A stretch of DNA of 64,000 nt from a bacterium 1xD42-87 (GCA_003611805.1 RAYM01000014.1:119812-183811); one strand, 5' to 3'; shown: positions 1-9,208, numbered from the stretch's first letter. A program made the numbers and translations. The notes: generated by a model from the sequence alone, not told the origin.

Positions 1-1
1 A

Positions 2-373
2 TGCCGGATTCTGTGCACGGCGGCGGCAGGTGTACTGCTGGGTCTTCTTCTGTGCGCCCTTCTGTACCGGGCGCCGGAGGGTTATGTGGTGCAGCGGTTT
101 TACACGGATGGATTGGAGGAAACCAGCGTCTATCTGGAGAGCGAGGAGGATCCCGCTTATGAAGGATATCGGATCATGAATTATAAGGACGCGGAAACGC
201 CCATGCAGATCGTGGCGGGAAACGCCGTGAAGCTGGAGACAGCACGCTATTATGTGGGAAGCGCGCTGCTCGGCGGTCTGTTTGGCGCGGCAGCCGCGAC
301 TTTGTGGCATGTGAGAAACTGGAGGAAGAAATCGCCTACGGAGGTTACGGAGATTGCGGGATATGCCCGGTGA
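2..373 (+). CDS. Membrane protein, C-terminal part (5' end outside window)
   Basis: The reading frame is open from the first bases of the window to a TGA at 371-373, with no start codon before its first hydrophobic stretch, so the gene begins upstream. What is visible is a hydrophobic helix (about codons 5-20), an extracytoplasmic-looking stretch of about 65 residues rich in acidic residues and tyrosine, a second hydrophobic glycine/alanine-rich helix, and a short basic tail (HVRNWRKK). Two helices flanking a loop recall chain-length regulators, but the family sequence signature is not there. Function unknown. It lies 79 bases before the next gene and could be the end of the same operon. Confidence 0.6.
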   Translation, partial: CRILCTAAAGVLLGLLLCALLYRAPEGYVVQRFYTDGLEETSVYLESEEDPAYEGYRIMNYKDAETPMQIVAGNAVKLETARYYVGSALLGGLFGAAAATLWHVRNWRKKSPTEVTEIAGYAR

Positions 374-452
374 TTACGGGGTGCACAAGGAAGCTTGCCG
401 GCATCGTTAAGCGGGTAACAGAAAGTGGAAAGAAAGCAAAATGGGGAGCGAT

Positions 453-2372
453 ATGAAAGACGAATTAACCTACTGCAAGATTTTGGGAACAAACATCAAT
501 GTCACGAATATGGATGACACCATCGCCTATCTTACAGACAATCTGGAGGAACTGAAAGGCGATTATATCTGCGTCTCCAACGTGCATACCACGGTGATGG
601 CTTACCGGGATAAGGCGTACCGGCGGGTGCAGAACAGCGCGGCAATGGCGCTTCCCGACGGGCAGCCGCTGTCCATTGTCAGCAGGAGACGAGGCTTTTT
701 TGAGGCGAGGAGAGTGCCGGGACCGGACTTGATGCCGGCGATACTGGATTTGTCACAAGAGACGGGATACCGTCATTACTTTTATGGCAGCACGGATGCG
801 ACACTCACGGCGCTGCGGGCGGCGATGCTGCGGCGTTATCCGAAACTGCAGATTGCGGGCATGTATTCCCCGCCTTTCAGGGAATTGACGAAGGAGGAGG
901 ACGAGGAGATCGTCGGGCGGATTAACGACAGCGGCGCGGATTTTGTGTGGGTGGCGCTTGGCGCGCCGAAGCAGGAGTGGTGGATGTATGAGCACCGTCA
1001 CAGAGTAAAGGCGGTGATGCTCGGCGTGGGCGCGGCATTCGATTTTACGGCGGGCACAGTGAAGCGCGCGCCTATGTGGATGCAGAGACTGTGTCTGGAA
1101 TGGGTATTTCGGATTTTGCGGGATCCGAAACGGATGCTGCCCAGATATCTGAATACGAATTTCGCCTTTTTATATTATGTCTATCAGGAAGGGAGGGCGC
1201 TGGAGCAGACGGCGAAAAATGGACTGCACATCGCCATGATTGGCCATAAACGGATTCCGTCAAGAGAGGGAGGCGTGGAAGTTGTGGTGAACGAACTCTC
1301 CGTGCGTATGGCGAAACTGGGGCATCATGTAGAGGCGTACAACCGTTTCGGGCACCATGTATCCGGGAAAAAATATGATGAGGAGTACGGCTGGAAAGGG
1401 AGGAAATTTTATAAGGGTGTCCGCATCTATATTGTGCCTACTTTCCGCAGAAGCAGCCTGAACGCGATTGTATATACCTTTTTTGCAACGATTATGGCGC
1501 TCTTTCATCGCTATGATGTGATCCATTATCACGCGGAAGGCCCCTGCGCCATGCTCTGGCTGCCGCATTTTCTGAAAAGAAAAGTTGTGGTTACCATCCA
1601 TGGTCTTGACTGGCAGCGCGCGAAATGGGGAAATTTCGCGTCTTTTGTGATTAAATTTGGAGAGCGGATGGCGGCGAAGTATGCAGATGACGTGATTGTG
1701 CTGTCGGACAACGTAAAGCGGTATTTTGCGGATGTTTACCAGAGAGAAGTCACTTATATTCCAAACGGAATCAACCGTCCGAAGCCGCAGGGCGCGGCAG
1801 TGATTGAAGAAAAGTACGGTTTGAAAAAGGATGGCTACTTCCTGTTTCTCGCGCGGATTGTGCCGGAAAAGGGGCTGCACTATCTGATCGAGGCATTTTC
1901 CGAACTGGAAACGGATAAAAAGCTGGTGATCGCGGGGGGGAGCTCCCAGGCGATGGATTATATGGAGCGGATCCACCGGATGGCAGCGGAGGATGAGAGA
2001 ATTCTGATGACTGATTTTGTGCAGGGACAGGTATTGGAAGAGCTATACGCCAATGCTTACGCTTTTGTGCTTCCAAGCGACGTGGAGGGTATGGCGCTCA
2101 CGCTGTTGGAGGCAATGAGTTATGGCGCCTGCTGTCTGGTCAGTGACATTCGCGAGAATACGGAAGTGGTGGAGGATAAGGCGCTGACCTTTAGGAAAGG
2201 TGATGTGAAGGACCTTAGAAGACAGCTTGCCTGGATGCTTACGCATCCTGATGAGGTGCGGTGTATGGGCGAGGAGAGCGTGGATTATATCTGCGGAAAA
2301 TATGACTGGGATGATGTGACTAGGCGGACGATAGCCGTGTATGAGAAAGCGGCGGGATGCAGGAAAGAATAG
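453..2372 (+). CDS. Bifunctional glycosyltransferase: WecG/TagA/CpsF domain fused to GT4 domain
   Basis: Residues about 8-245 are a complete WecG/TagA/CpsF (GT26) domain: SNVHTT, the catalytic-type PDG at 68-70, RVPGPDL, GAPKQE (170-175), GVGAAFDFTAG and RAPMWMQRLCLEW. This family moves ManNAc or ManNAcA onto undecaprenyl-PP-GlcNAc at the inner membrane face. From about residue 258 a GT4 enzyme follows without a break: an N-terminal GHKRIPSREGGVE motif, IPNGI, and the E-x7-E motif in EGMALTLLE. The length (639 aa) is the sum of the two families. Start 453 has GGGGAG just upstream; ATG 441 is an in-frame alternative. WecB and WecC, which make the donor, are encoded at 23.4-25.8 kb. The fused enzyme could add the second and third sugars in succession. 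Confidence 0.93.
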   Translation: MKDELTYCKILGTNINVTNMDDTIAYLTDNLEELKGDYICVSNVHTTVMAYRDKAYRRVQNSAAMALPDGQPLSIVSRRRGFFEARRVPGPDLMPAILDLSQETGYRHYFYGSTDATLTALRAAMLRRYPKLQIAGMYSPPFRELTKEEDEEIVGRINDSGADFVWVALGAPKQEWWMYEHRHRVKAVMLGVGAAFDFTAGTVKRAPMWMQRLCLEWVFRILRDPKRMLPRYLNTNFAFLYYVYQEGRALEQTAKNGLHIAMIGHKRIPSREGGVEVVVNELSVRMAKLGHHVEAYNRFGHHVSGKKYDEEYGWKGRKFYKGVRIYIVPTFRRSSLNAIVYTFFATIMALFHRYDVIHYHAEGPCAMLWLPHFLKRKVVVTIHGLDWQRAKWGNFASFVIKFGERMAAKYADDVIVLSDNVKRYFADVYQREVTYIPNGINRPKPQGAAVIEEKYGLKKDGYFLFLARIVPEKGLHYLIEAFSELETDKKLVIAGGSSQAMDYMERIHRMAAEDERILMTDFVQGQVLEELYANAYAFVLPSDVEGMALTLLEAMSYGACCLVSDIRENTEVVEDKALTFRKGDVKDLRRQLAWMLTHPDEVRCMGEESVDYICGKYDWDDVTRRTIAVYEKAAGCRKE

Positions 2373-2388
2373 GAAAGAGGGATTGGCT

Positions 2389-4257
2389 ATGCGCAAGAGA
2401 GTTGGTATGGGCATTATGCTTGCCGTGGCGGTTGTAGTGGCAGTATGCTGTCAGTACTTTAGGGAAAGAGATGCGGTTCTGTTTCAATTGGAGGACGGAA
2501 AGCCATATATCAGCATACGCACAGTGCAAAGTGAAAATAAGGTATATTTATGGCAGGAGGAAGAGGGGGGAGGGTGTTTTTTCCTCCCCTCCTGTGTCGA
2601 CCGGCATAAAATCCGCATGGGTGATACAGGCGAGAGCAGCGTGAGGATAGACGGACATTTCTATGAGAAAGGTGATATTTTTACATGGCAGGAGGGAAAC
2701 AGGTATACGTTTCAGATTACGGAGGCCTCTTATGATTCGCATATTTATGAAGTCAGCTTTATGAAATCGTCGAACATCCCTGCAGTATTTATTGACACTG
2801 CGAGCGGAGGTCTGGAATATATACATGAGGAGAAAGGAAATCGGGAGACGGGCGCAATCTGTGTTATGCGAGAGGACGGGACGGCCGAGTATCAGGATGA
2901 GCTTCTTCGTATATCCGGCAGGGGAAATGGCACATGGGAATATGAAAAGAGGCCGTATACCCTGAAACTGAAAGGAGACTATCCTCTTTGCGGTATGAGT
3001 AAGGGCGATCGTTGGCATCTTCTGGCACTATGGCGTGAGGGCAGTCGGATGGATAATAAGATTGCGATGGATATGGCTGAGGAGATGGGATTGTCCTACA
3101 GTGCACAGGGAAGCTGGGTGGATCTGTATATGAATGGGGAATACCGGGGTAATTATTTGCTGACGGAATCTCTGACCGTGGGGGAAGGGCGGATCGATAT
3201 CTACGATTTGGAGAAGGAGAATAAAAGCCTGAATCCGTCAATCAGAAACGGAGCAGCAGAGCATTACGAGACAGAAAATAATAAGGGATATCTGCTGAAC
3301 AACGGGGAGAATATAAGTGGCGGCTACCTGATTCAAAAGAACCATCCCGCACACTACGAGACAGAGAAGAATGGTTTTCGGCTTTCCAGGGGAGATCTGT
3401 TTGCGATTAACGCACCCGGTTATGCATCCAGAGAACAGGTGGCTTATATACAAAATTATATGGAGGAAATTGACGCATTGGTGCAGGAGCGCGATCCGGC
3501 AGTATGGGAGAAGATGGATATTGTAAGCTTTGCAAAACGTTTTCTGGTGGATGAGATTTCTCTGGAGATGGATACGGGCTGTGCAAGTATGTTTTTTTAT
3601 AAAGACAGGGATGATGAAAAGCTATATTCAGGTCCGCCGTGGGATTATGATAATGCTTTTGGAGAGTACGGTTACGGAGACGGATTTTACCTGAATTATG
3701 GGGAGAGCATTGTAAATAACAATGACCGCCAGGCACTTGCCATGAACTGGTATCAGAAGCTTTATGATACACCGGAGCTGTATCAGTGTATCGTGGAGGA
3801 ATACAAGCGGACGCTCCCCTTTTTTGAGCGTCTGCTTGACAGCGGAATTGATGCGTATGCGGAGCAGATTCGCGATTCCGTGGCAATGGATGATATGCGG
3901 TGGAATGGGGAGAGAAATCCCGGCGACGGTACCTCACGGTACGAAAGCTTTGAAGCGAATGTAAAATATACAAAGTTTTTTCTCACAAACCGTCTCAACT
4001 GTCTTTGCGCCAGATGGAATGTACCCTACGAGACATTTGAAGCGCCGACAGACGGGACGACACACCTGGTGACATTTTCCGTCTATGAAGGCGTGGTGGA
4101 GACGACGGAGGTGCCCGACGGGAAGCCGCTTGTCTATACACCGAGCTATGATGGAGGTGTGTATCAGGGTTGGGAATACCGTAGGAGTGGAGAAAAATAT
4201 AGCCCCTATGTTCCTGTCTATGAGGATATGGAGCTGTACAATGCAAAGTGGGAGTAG
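2389..4257 (+). CDS. CotH-type kinase, membrane-anchored, with C-terminal InlB-like repeat
   Basis: A 622-aa protein with an N-terminal hydrophobic anchor (about 6-22), so the body is probably extracytoplasmic. CotH is an atypical kinase family that phosphorylates spore-coat proteins in Bacillus. The diagnostic parts are present: RISGRGNGTW near 174, a region after it with KGDRWHLLALW, and the metal-binding PPWDYDNAFG with D419 and D421. The last 60 residues resemble a Listeria-Bacteroides (Flg_new/InlB B) repeat: a VTFSVYEG strand, a GWEYR turn and a final ELYNAKW. ATG 2389 follows AAAGAGG and starts just before the signal anchor; an in-frame ATG at 2341 would add a hydrophilic tail and overlap the previous gene. 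A paralogue lies at 13835. The substrate is unknown; context favours a surface glycan or wall protein. Confidence 0.9.
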   Translation: MRKRVGMGIMLAVAVVVAVCCQYFRERDAVLFQLEDGKPYISIRTVQSENKVYLWQEEEGGGCFFLPSCVDRHKIRMGDTGESSVRIDGHFYEKGDIFTWQEGNRYTFQITEASYDSHIYEVSFMKSSNIPAVFIDTASGGLEYIHEEKGNRETGAICVMREDGTAEYQDELLRISGRGNGTWEYEKRPYTLKLKGDYPLCGMSKGDRWHLLALWREGSRMDNKIAMDMAEEMGLSYSAQGSWVDLYMNGEYRGNYLLTESLTVGEGRIDIYDLEKENKSLNPSIRNGAAEHYETENNKGYLLNNGENISGGYLIQKNHPAHYETEKNGFRLSRGDLFAINAPGYASREQVAYIQNYMEEIDALVQERDPAVWEKMDIVSFAKRFLVDEISLEMDTGCASMFFYKDRDDEKLYSGPPWDYDNAFGEYGYGDGFYLNYGESIVNNNDRQALAMNWYQKLYDTPELYQCIVEEYKRTLPFFERLLDSGIDAYAEQIRDSVAMDDMRWNGERNPGDGTSRYESFEANVKYTKFFLTNRLNCLCARWNVPYETFEAPTDGTTHLVTFSVYEGVVETTEVPDGKPLVYTPSYDGGVYQGWEYRRSGEKYSPYVPVYEDMELYNAKWE

Positions 4258-4264
4258 AGGGCAT

Positions 4265-5587
4265 ATGAAAATTCTGATGGTAAATAAATTTTTATATCCC
4301 AACGGCGGATCGGAGACTTATATTTTCCAGTTGGGGGAAGAATTACAGAAAAGAGGACATGAGGTACAGTATTTCGGGATGGAACATGAGGGGCGTATCG
4401 TGGGAAACCGGATCGACTGCTACACGTCCGATATGGATTTCCATACGGGAAAGCTGCAAAAACTGCTCTATCCTTTCAAAATTATCTATTCTGTTGAGGC
4501 GAAGCGCAGGATGGGCAGAGTGCTTCAGGATATGCATCCTGATGTGGTGCACCTCAATAACATCAATTTCCAGCTGACGCCCTCCGTGATTTACGCGGTG
4601 CGCTCCTATGAAAAGAGGACCGGAAGAAAAGTGAAGGTTGTGTACACGGCGCACGATTATCAGTGGGTGTGCCCCAATCATATGATGCGTATTCCCTCCA
4701 CGGGAAAAATCTGTTTTGACTGCAGGGGCGGGTATTTCGGCATGTGCACGAGAAATCGGTGCATTCACAACTCGCGTGTGAAAAGCCTGCTGGGAACGAT
4801 CGAGGCAAAATATTATATGTGGCGCAGGACTTATGGTATGGTGGATGTTATTATCTGCCCCAGCGAATTTATGAAAAAGCAGCTTGACACCAGTCCGCTT
4901 CTGGAAGAAAAAACCGTGATGATGCGGAATTTTGTAGAGCGGGCGGTGGACATGGAAAAGCAAGGCATCACAGATGCGGATGTGAAACAGCCCGTCAGGA
5001 CGGATTTTCAAAAACAGAAAGATGTGGAAAAGCCGAGCAGTAAAGGCATGGCAAATCGGAAAAGTACACAGCCGGGGGATTATGTACTTTACTTCGGACG
5101 TTTTTCCGAGGAGAAGGGAATCAGGACGCTCCTTGCGGCATGTGAGGCACTGCCGGACATACCCTTTGTTTTTGCCGGGTCAGGACCTCTGGAAGAGAAG
5201 GTTTCAAACGCAAAAAATGTGGAGAATAAGGGGTTTGTCACAGGAGAGGCGCTGCACAGACTGATTGCGGGGGCACGGTTTTCGGTCTATCCGTCCGAGT
5301 GGTACGAGAACTGTCCGTTTTCCGTGATGGAATCGCAGATATACGGCACGCCGGTTCTTGTTTCAGATCTTGGCGGGGCGCCTGAACTGGTGCAGGCAGG
5401 AAGGACGGGAGATCTTTTCCGGGGCGGGGACGCGGAGGAGCTGACCGCGCATATCAGGGAGCTTTGGAACCAGCCGGAGCTGTGCAGGGCGTATCGGGAA
5501 AACTGTAAAGAGATAAAATTCGATACAATTGGGGAATATTGTGATAGAATAGTGAAGGATGTATATCAGACAGGAGATATGACATAA
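4265..5587 (+). CDS. GT4-family glycosyltransferase with cysteine cluster
   Basis: A 440-aa GT-B retaining glycosyltransferase. The N-terminus (MKILMVNKFLYPNGGSE) and HDYQWVCPNH belong to a GT4 subgroup with a cysteine-rich insertion; here it is CFDCRGGYFGMC followed by a CTRNRC pattern. The C-terminal domain has YFGRFSEEKG, FAGSGP and the E-x7-E motif in EWYENCPFSVMESQ. Between the two Rossmann domains is an unusual hydrophilic linker of about 45 residues rich in Lys, Gln and Asp. ATG 4265 is preceded by GTAGAGGG and lies 7 bases after the CotH gene; earlier in-frame codons lie inside that gene. Donor and acceptor cannot be told from sequence. Confidence 0.92.
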   Translation: MKILMVNKFLYPNGGSETYIFQLGEELQKRGHEVQYFGMEHEGRIVGNRIDCYTSDMDFHTGKLQKLLYPFKIIYSVEAKRRMGRVLQDMHPDVVHLNNINFQLTPSVIYAVRSYEKRTGRKVKVVYTAHDYQWVCPNHMMRIPSTGKICFDCRGGYFGMCTRNRCIHNSRVKSLLGTIEAKYYMWRRTYGMVDVIICPSEFMKKQLDTSPLLEEKTVMMRNFVERAVDMEKQGITDADVKQPVRTDFQKQKDVEKPSSKGMANRKSTQPGDYVLYFGRFSEEKGIRTLLAACEALPDIPFVFAGSGPLEEKVSNAKNVENKGFVTGEALHRLIAGARFSVYPSEWYENCPFSVMESQIYGTPVLVSDLGGAPELVQAGRTGDLFRGGDAEELTAHIRELWNQPELCRAYRENCKEIKFDTIGEYCDRIVKDVYQTGDMT

Positions 5588-6594
5588 TGGCAAGACGAAC
5601 GCTTTATGGGACAGTTATAGTGACATACAGATGTAATGCGAGATGCAACATGTGCGACTGCTTCCGGGATCCGACGAAGCCGGACGAGGAGATCACGCTG
5701 GAGGATATTAAGAAGCTGCCGGAGATGGCATTTACGAACATTACGGGCGGGGAGCCTTTTATCAGGCAGGATATCCCGGATATTGTGAGGGAGCTTTATA
5801 AGAAATCTGACAGGATTGTCATATCTACCAACGGTTATTTTACGGACCGCATTATTGCGCTGTGCCGGGAGTTCCCGAAGGTGGGAATCCGCATCAGTAT
5901 TGAGGGGCTGCAGGAGACGAACGATAAGATACGCGGGATTCCTGACGGTTTTAACAGGGGTTACAAAACCCTTAAGACGCTTGTGGAGATGGGGCATCCT
6001 GACGTGGGGTTCGGCATGACGGTGCAGGATATGAACTGCGAGGATCTGGTGCCGCTTTACAATATCGCCAACGATATGGGGATGGAGTTTGCCACGGCGA
6101 CCCTGCACAATTCCTTCTATTTCCGAAAGACGGACAATAAAATCGACGATAAGTACAAGGTGGCGCAGAATTTCGAGAAGCTGATCAATGAGCTGTTAAA
6201 GAGTAAATCTCCCAAAAAGTGGTTCCGCGCTTACTTCAACCATGGGCTGATCAATTATATTTACGGCAATAAGCGGCTTCTGCCCTGCGATATGTCAAAA
6301 GACGCCTTCTTTATCGACCCTTTCTGCGACGTGATTCCCTGTAACGGGATGGAGAAGAAAGCGGTTATGGGGAATCTGCGTGAACAGACCTGGGAGGAGC
6401 TGTGGAACTCCGAGCAGGCGCAGAAGGTGAGGGAGTGTACGAGAAAGTGCGACAGAAACTGCTGGATGATCGGTTCTGCGTCCCCGGCAATGCACAAGTA
6501 TATCTGGGTGCCCGGATGGTGGGTGATTAAGCATAAATTCCTAAAGGGCGGTAAGTACAGCCTGAAGGAGAATAAATATATCAGTCAGAAATAA
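5587..6594 (+). CDS. Radical SAM protein with SPASM-like C-terminus
   Basis: A 335-aa protein. The radical SAM cluster motif CxxxCxxC is at C16, C20 and C23 (YRCNARCNMC), followed by NITGGEP, which binds S-adenosylmethionine. The C-terminal third holds a second set of cysteines (C234, then the FCDVIPC and ECTRKCDRNC segments) with the WEELWNS signature of SPASM/twitch domains that carry extra iron-sulfur clusters. The ATG overlaps the stop of the previous glycosyltransferase by one base (TAATG), so the two are translationally coupled. Radical SAM enzymes within glycan loci can rearrange, epimerise or dehydrogenate sugars or modify peptides; nothing here shows which. No small precursor peptide gene is visible next to it. 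Confidence 0.9.
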   Translation: MARRTLYGTVIVTYRCNARCNMCDCFRDPTKPDEEITLEDIKKLPEMAFTNITGGEPFIRQDIPDIVRELYKKSDRIVISTNGYFTDRIIALCREFPKVGIRISIEGLQETNDKIRGIPDGFNRGYKTLKTLVEMGHPDVGFGMTVQDMNCEDLVPLYNIANDMGMEFATATLHNSFYFRKTDNKIDDKYKVAQNFEKLINELLKSKSPKKWFRAYFNHGLINYIYGNKRLLPCDMSKDAFFIDPFCDVIPCNGMEKKAVMGNLREQTWEELWNSEQAQKVRECTRKCDRNCWMIGSASPAMHKYIWVPGWWVIKHKFLKGGKYSLKENKYISQK

Positions 6595-6609
6595 GATGGG
6601 GAGACTTGC

Positions 6610-7758
6610 ATGAAATTCCTGTATGTGGCGCCGCGCTACCATACCAACCAGATGGATATTATGAAGGGGCTGACAGAGAACGGGCATGAGGTGCGCTTTA
6701 TCAGCCACTATGCCGCCGTGATCGAGGACTATTCCTGCGTGACGCCCATTGTGCTCGGGTATTCGCGGCTGTACAGGCTCATAGATTTTCTGTATGTGAA
6801 GGTGATTCACAGGAAAGACCCGACGGCAATTGTGTTTAAGATACAGCACGGCTTTCCGCCGGTCAGGAAGCTGAAAAAGCTGATCTATGGCTTTGCGCCT
6901 GATTTGGTTATTTTGCGGGAGCGCTCGGTGTATTCCATGGCGGCTTACTATATTTGCAGAAAGAAGGGGTACCCCTGTATTCTCTACAACCAGAATCCAC
7001 TCTGGTCGGAGCCTGCAAAAACGGATCTGAAACACCGTCTGGTGGACCGCATGACGCCTCCGCTTCGCATGACGCCTGTGATGGGGGAGAAAAAACCGGG
7101 CATGACAGTGAAGGAGAACGACTATTTTGTGCCTTTTGTGGTCGATCCGTGCAGAGCGCCAGGAGAGCGGACTTATTTCGCGGATGGCAGGATACATATC
7201 CTCTGTATAGGCAAGTATGAAATCAGGAAGCATCATCTGGAACTTTTGCGCGCGGTGGAGCAGCTGCGGGATAAATATGAGATACGTCTGACGCTTGTGG
7301 GAGAAGCCACAAACCGGTTTCAGAAGGAATACTGTGAACAGGTCAAAAAATATGCGCGGGAACATGACATGGACAATCTGGTTACCGTGAAGACGAATGT
7401 GCCAAAGCGCGACATGGAGCGGGAGTATCTGGCGGCGGATCTTTACGTGATCCCAAGTACGCTGGAGATGGCGTCGGTATCACAGTTGGAGGCTATGAGC
7501 TATTCGCTGCCGGTAATCTGCAGCGATACGAACGGTACGGCGTGTTATGTGGAGGACGGCGTGACGGGGTATCTTTTCCGGGACTGCGACGAGGCGGACT
7601 TGCTTTCTAAGCTGGACGATATGCTGTCGGACCGGGAGAGGATGCTGTCCATGGGTGAGGCTGGCTACCGGGCGGTGGTGGGAAAGTACAACTTTAATAG
7701 CTATTTTAATACGATAACAGAGATGCGAGAGAAAATTCTGCAGGAGAATTTGTATTGA
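6610..7758 (+). CDS. GT4-family glycosyltransferase
   Basis: A 382-aa GT-B enzyme. The N-terminus MKFLYVAPRYHTNQ leads into a Rossmann fold. The C-terminal half holds the nucleotide-sugar domain: ILCIGKYEIRKHHLELL, VPKRDMEREYLAADLYVIPS, and the E-x7-E motif in LEMASVSQLEAMSY. Cytoplasmic, no membrane helix. It starts 15 bases after the radical SAM gene behind GGGGAG and its stop overlaps the next start by four bases. Linkage and sugar are unknown. Confidence 0.92.
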   Translation: MKFLYVAPRYHTNQMDIMKGLTENGHEVRFISHYAAVIEDYSCVTPIVLGYSRLYRLIDFLYVKVIHRKDPTAIVFKIQHGFPPVRKLKKLIYGFAPDLVILRERSVYSMAAYYICRKKGYPCILYNQNPLWSEPAKTDLKHRLVDRMTPPLRMTPVMGEKKPGMTVKENDYFVPFVVDPCRAPGERTYFADGRIHILCIGKYEIRKHHLELLRAVEQLRDKYEIRLTLVGEATNRFQKEYCEQVKKYAREHDMDNLVTVKTNVPKRDMEREYLAADLYVIPSTLEMASVSQLEAMSYSLPVICSDTNGTACYVEDGVTGYLFRDCDEADLLSKLDDMLSDRERMLSMGEAGYRAVVGKYNFNSYFNTITEMREKILQENLY

Positions 7759-8618
7759 AACAAAGATTCAAGGATATATTGGCGGCGATTGCCTATTTTT
7801 TATATGAGAAAGGCATCCTGCACAATCGAATAAAGGTGCATACAATAGACGAGACCATAGACGTGCTGTTAAATACCGAAAAGAGCATGGTGCGTTTCGG
7901 GGATGGGGAGATTGTGATGATAAAGGGTGGCGATCTGATGCTGCAGAAGGCGGATCCGGAGATTGCGAAGGGACTTGCCGAAATACTTGCCTACTCTTTC
8001 GAGGATCTGATTGTGACGATTCCGGATGTTTTTGAGACGCTTGCCGACCACCACAGGGACAGCAGGCAGTTCTGGAGAGACCACCTGCTTTTCAACAGAA
8101 AAACCTATGAGAAGTACTGCAATCCAGACAGAGTGTATTACAGCACTTTCGTCTCCCGCGGCTATTATTATGCCGCTGACAGGAGCGGCTGTGGGGCACA
8201 GTTTGCTAAAATCAGAAAAATATGGGAAAATAGAGACATTGTTGTGGTGGAGGGGGAGAGGACGCACAACGGTGTCGGCAATGACCTGCTCGATACGGCG
8301 CGCAGCATAGAGCGCGTCATCTGTCCCCCCAGCAATGCGTATGAAGCGATTCCCGCCATTCTGGGCGCCTGTACGGCTTACGGCAAGGACAGGCTGTTTT
8401 TGCTTTCGGTGGGCGTGGCTGCGAAGTTCCTTGCGGTGAAGCTGTTTGAGCAGGGTTACCGTGTGCTGGATATCGGGAATCTTGACATGGAGTATGAGTG
8501 GTTCGTGAGACGTTCGCCCGGGAAGATGAAATTGGAGAAACACGGGTTTGTCAGCGAGGAGACGAACCGCGCGGCGGGATATACGGCGTATCTGGAGCAG
8601 ATTAAGGTGAGGATATGA
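7755..8618 (+). CDS. GT-D fold glycosyltransferase (DUF1792-like)
   Basis: A 287-aa protein with the hallmarks of the DUF1792/GT-D family, first characterised in streptococcal adhesin glycosylation, where it adds glucose: RFGDGE at 47-52, VVEGERTHNGVGNDLL, a glycine-rich SVGVAAKFLAVKL helix and a final DIGNLDMEYEWF. The start is TTG 7755, overlapping the previous stop (TTGA) and preceded by CAGGAG at a good distance; the first in-frame ATG is well inside the conserved domain. It overlaps the next gene by four bases (ATGA), so it is coupled on both sides. The family usually extends a glycan from a GlcNAc- or Glc-containing acceptor. Confidence 0.88.
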   Translation: MKQRFKDILAAIAYFLYEKGILHNRIKVHTIDETIDVLLNTEKSMVRFGDGEIVMIKGGDLMLQKADPEIAKGLAEILAYSFEDLIVTIPDVFETLADHHRDSRQFWRDHLLFNRKTYEKYCNPDRVYYSTFVSRGYYYAADRSGCGAQFAKIRKIWENRDIVVVEGERTHNGVGNDLLDTARSIERVICPPSNAYEAIPAILGACTAYGKDRLFLLSVGVAAKFLAVKLFEQGYRVLDIGNLDMEYEWFVRRSPGKMKLEKHGFVSEETNRAAGYTAYLEQIKVRI

Positions 8619-9208
8619 TAGACAGTAAGGAAACATATCAGCAATATATCAGACAGGATCAGCTCGCTTTAGGACGAGGGAAGGATGCGGGTCCCAGGCT
8701 GTTTGCGGATGAAATCTGGAAGTTTGAGATTCTGCTGCGGAAGGTGGAGTATGATCTGAACTGCCGCCGTGGAGCGGTGGGAAAACTGATCGGGAAATGG
8801 CATAAAATGCGGTTTCATCGTCTGAGTGTGCGGCTCGGGTTTACGATTCCGCCGAACGTGTTCGGACCGGGGCTTTCGATCCCTCACTATGGGACGATTG
8901 TGGTGCACGGAAATGTGCGTGCCGGAAAAAACTGCCGCCTGCAGGAGGGCGTGACCATCGGCGCGACAGGGGGGAGCCATGAGGCGGCTGTGATCGGGGA
9001 TAACTGTTATTTCGGGAGCGGCGCGAAGGTGATTGGAGCAGTCCACATTGCGGATGATGTGGCGGTGGGGGCGAATGCCGTGGTGACGAAAGATATTGCG
9101 GAACGCGGCACTACATGGGCGGGGGTTCCGGCGAGGAAGATAAGTGACAGGGATTCTCATAGCAATCTTGGCGGCGTTCTGTCTGTGCAGACCGAAGATG
9201 GTAAATAA
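8615..9208 (+). CDS. Serine acetyltransferase-like hexapeptide O-acetyltransferase
   Basis: A 197-aa left-handed beta-helix protein. The region PHYGTIVVHGNVRAGKNCRLQ and the following VTIGATGG, VIGDNCYFGSGAKVIGAVHIADDVAVGAN repeats are CysE-type hexapeptides, ending in the usual AGVPARK. Cysteine biosynthesis is unlikely: the CysE N-terminal helical domain is reduced to about 75 residues and the gene is embedded among glycosyltransferases. Family members in capsule loci O-acetylate a sugar with acetyl-CoA. It overlaps the GT-D gene by four bases, so the two proteins probably act on the same residue. Confidence 0.87.
   Translation: MIDSKETYQQYIRQDQLALGRGKDAGPRLFADEIWKFEILLRKVEYDLNCRRGAVGKLIGKWHKMRFHRLSVRLGFTIPPNVFGPGLSIPHYGTIVVHGNVRAGKNCRLQEGVTIGATGGSHEAAVIGDNCYFGSGAKVIGAVHIADDVAVGANAVVTKDIAERGTTWAGVPARKISDRDSHSNLGGVLSVQTEDGK

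Noticed and set aside
1260..1976. 238-codon open frame on the - strand
   Set aside because: It lies wholly within the TagA-GT4 fusion gene, whose protein motifs are clear in the + frame.
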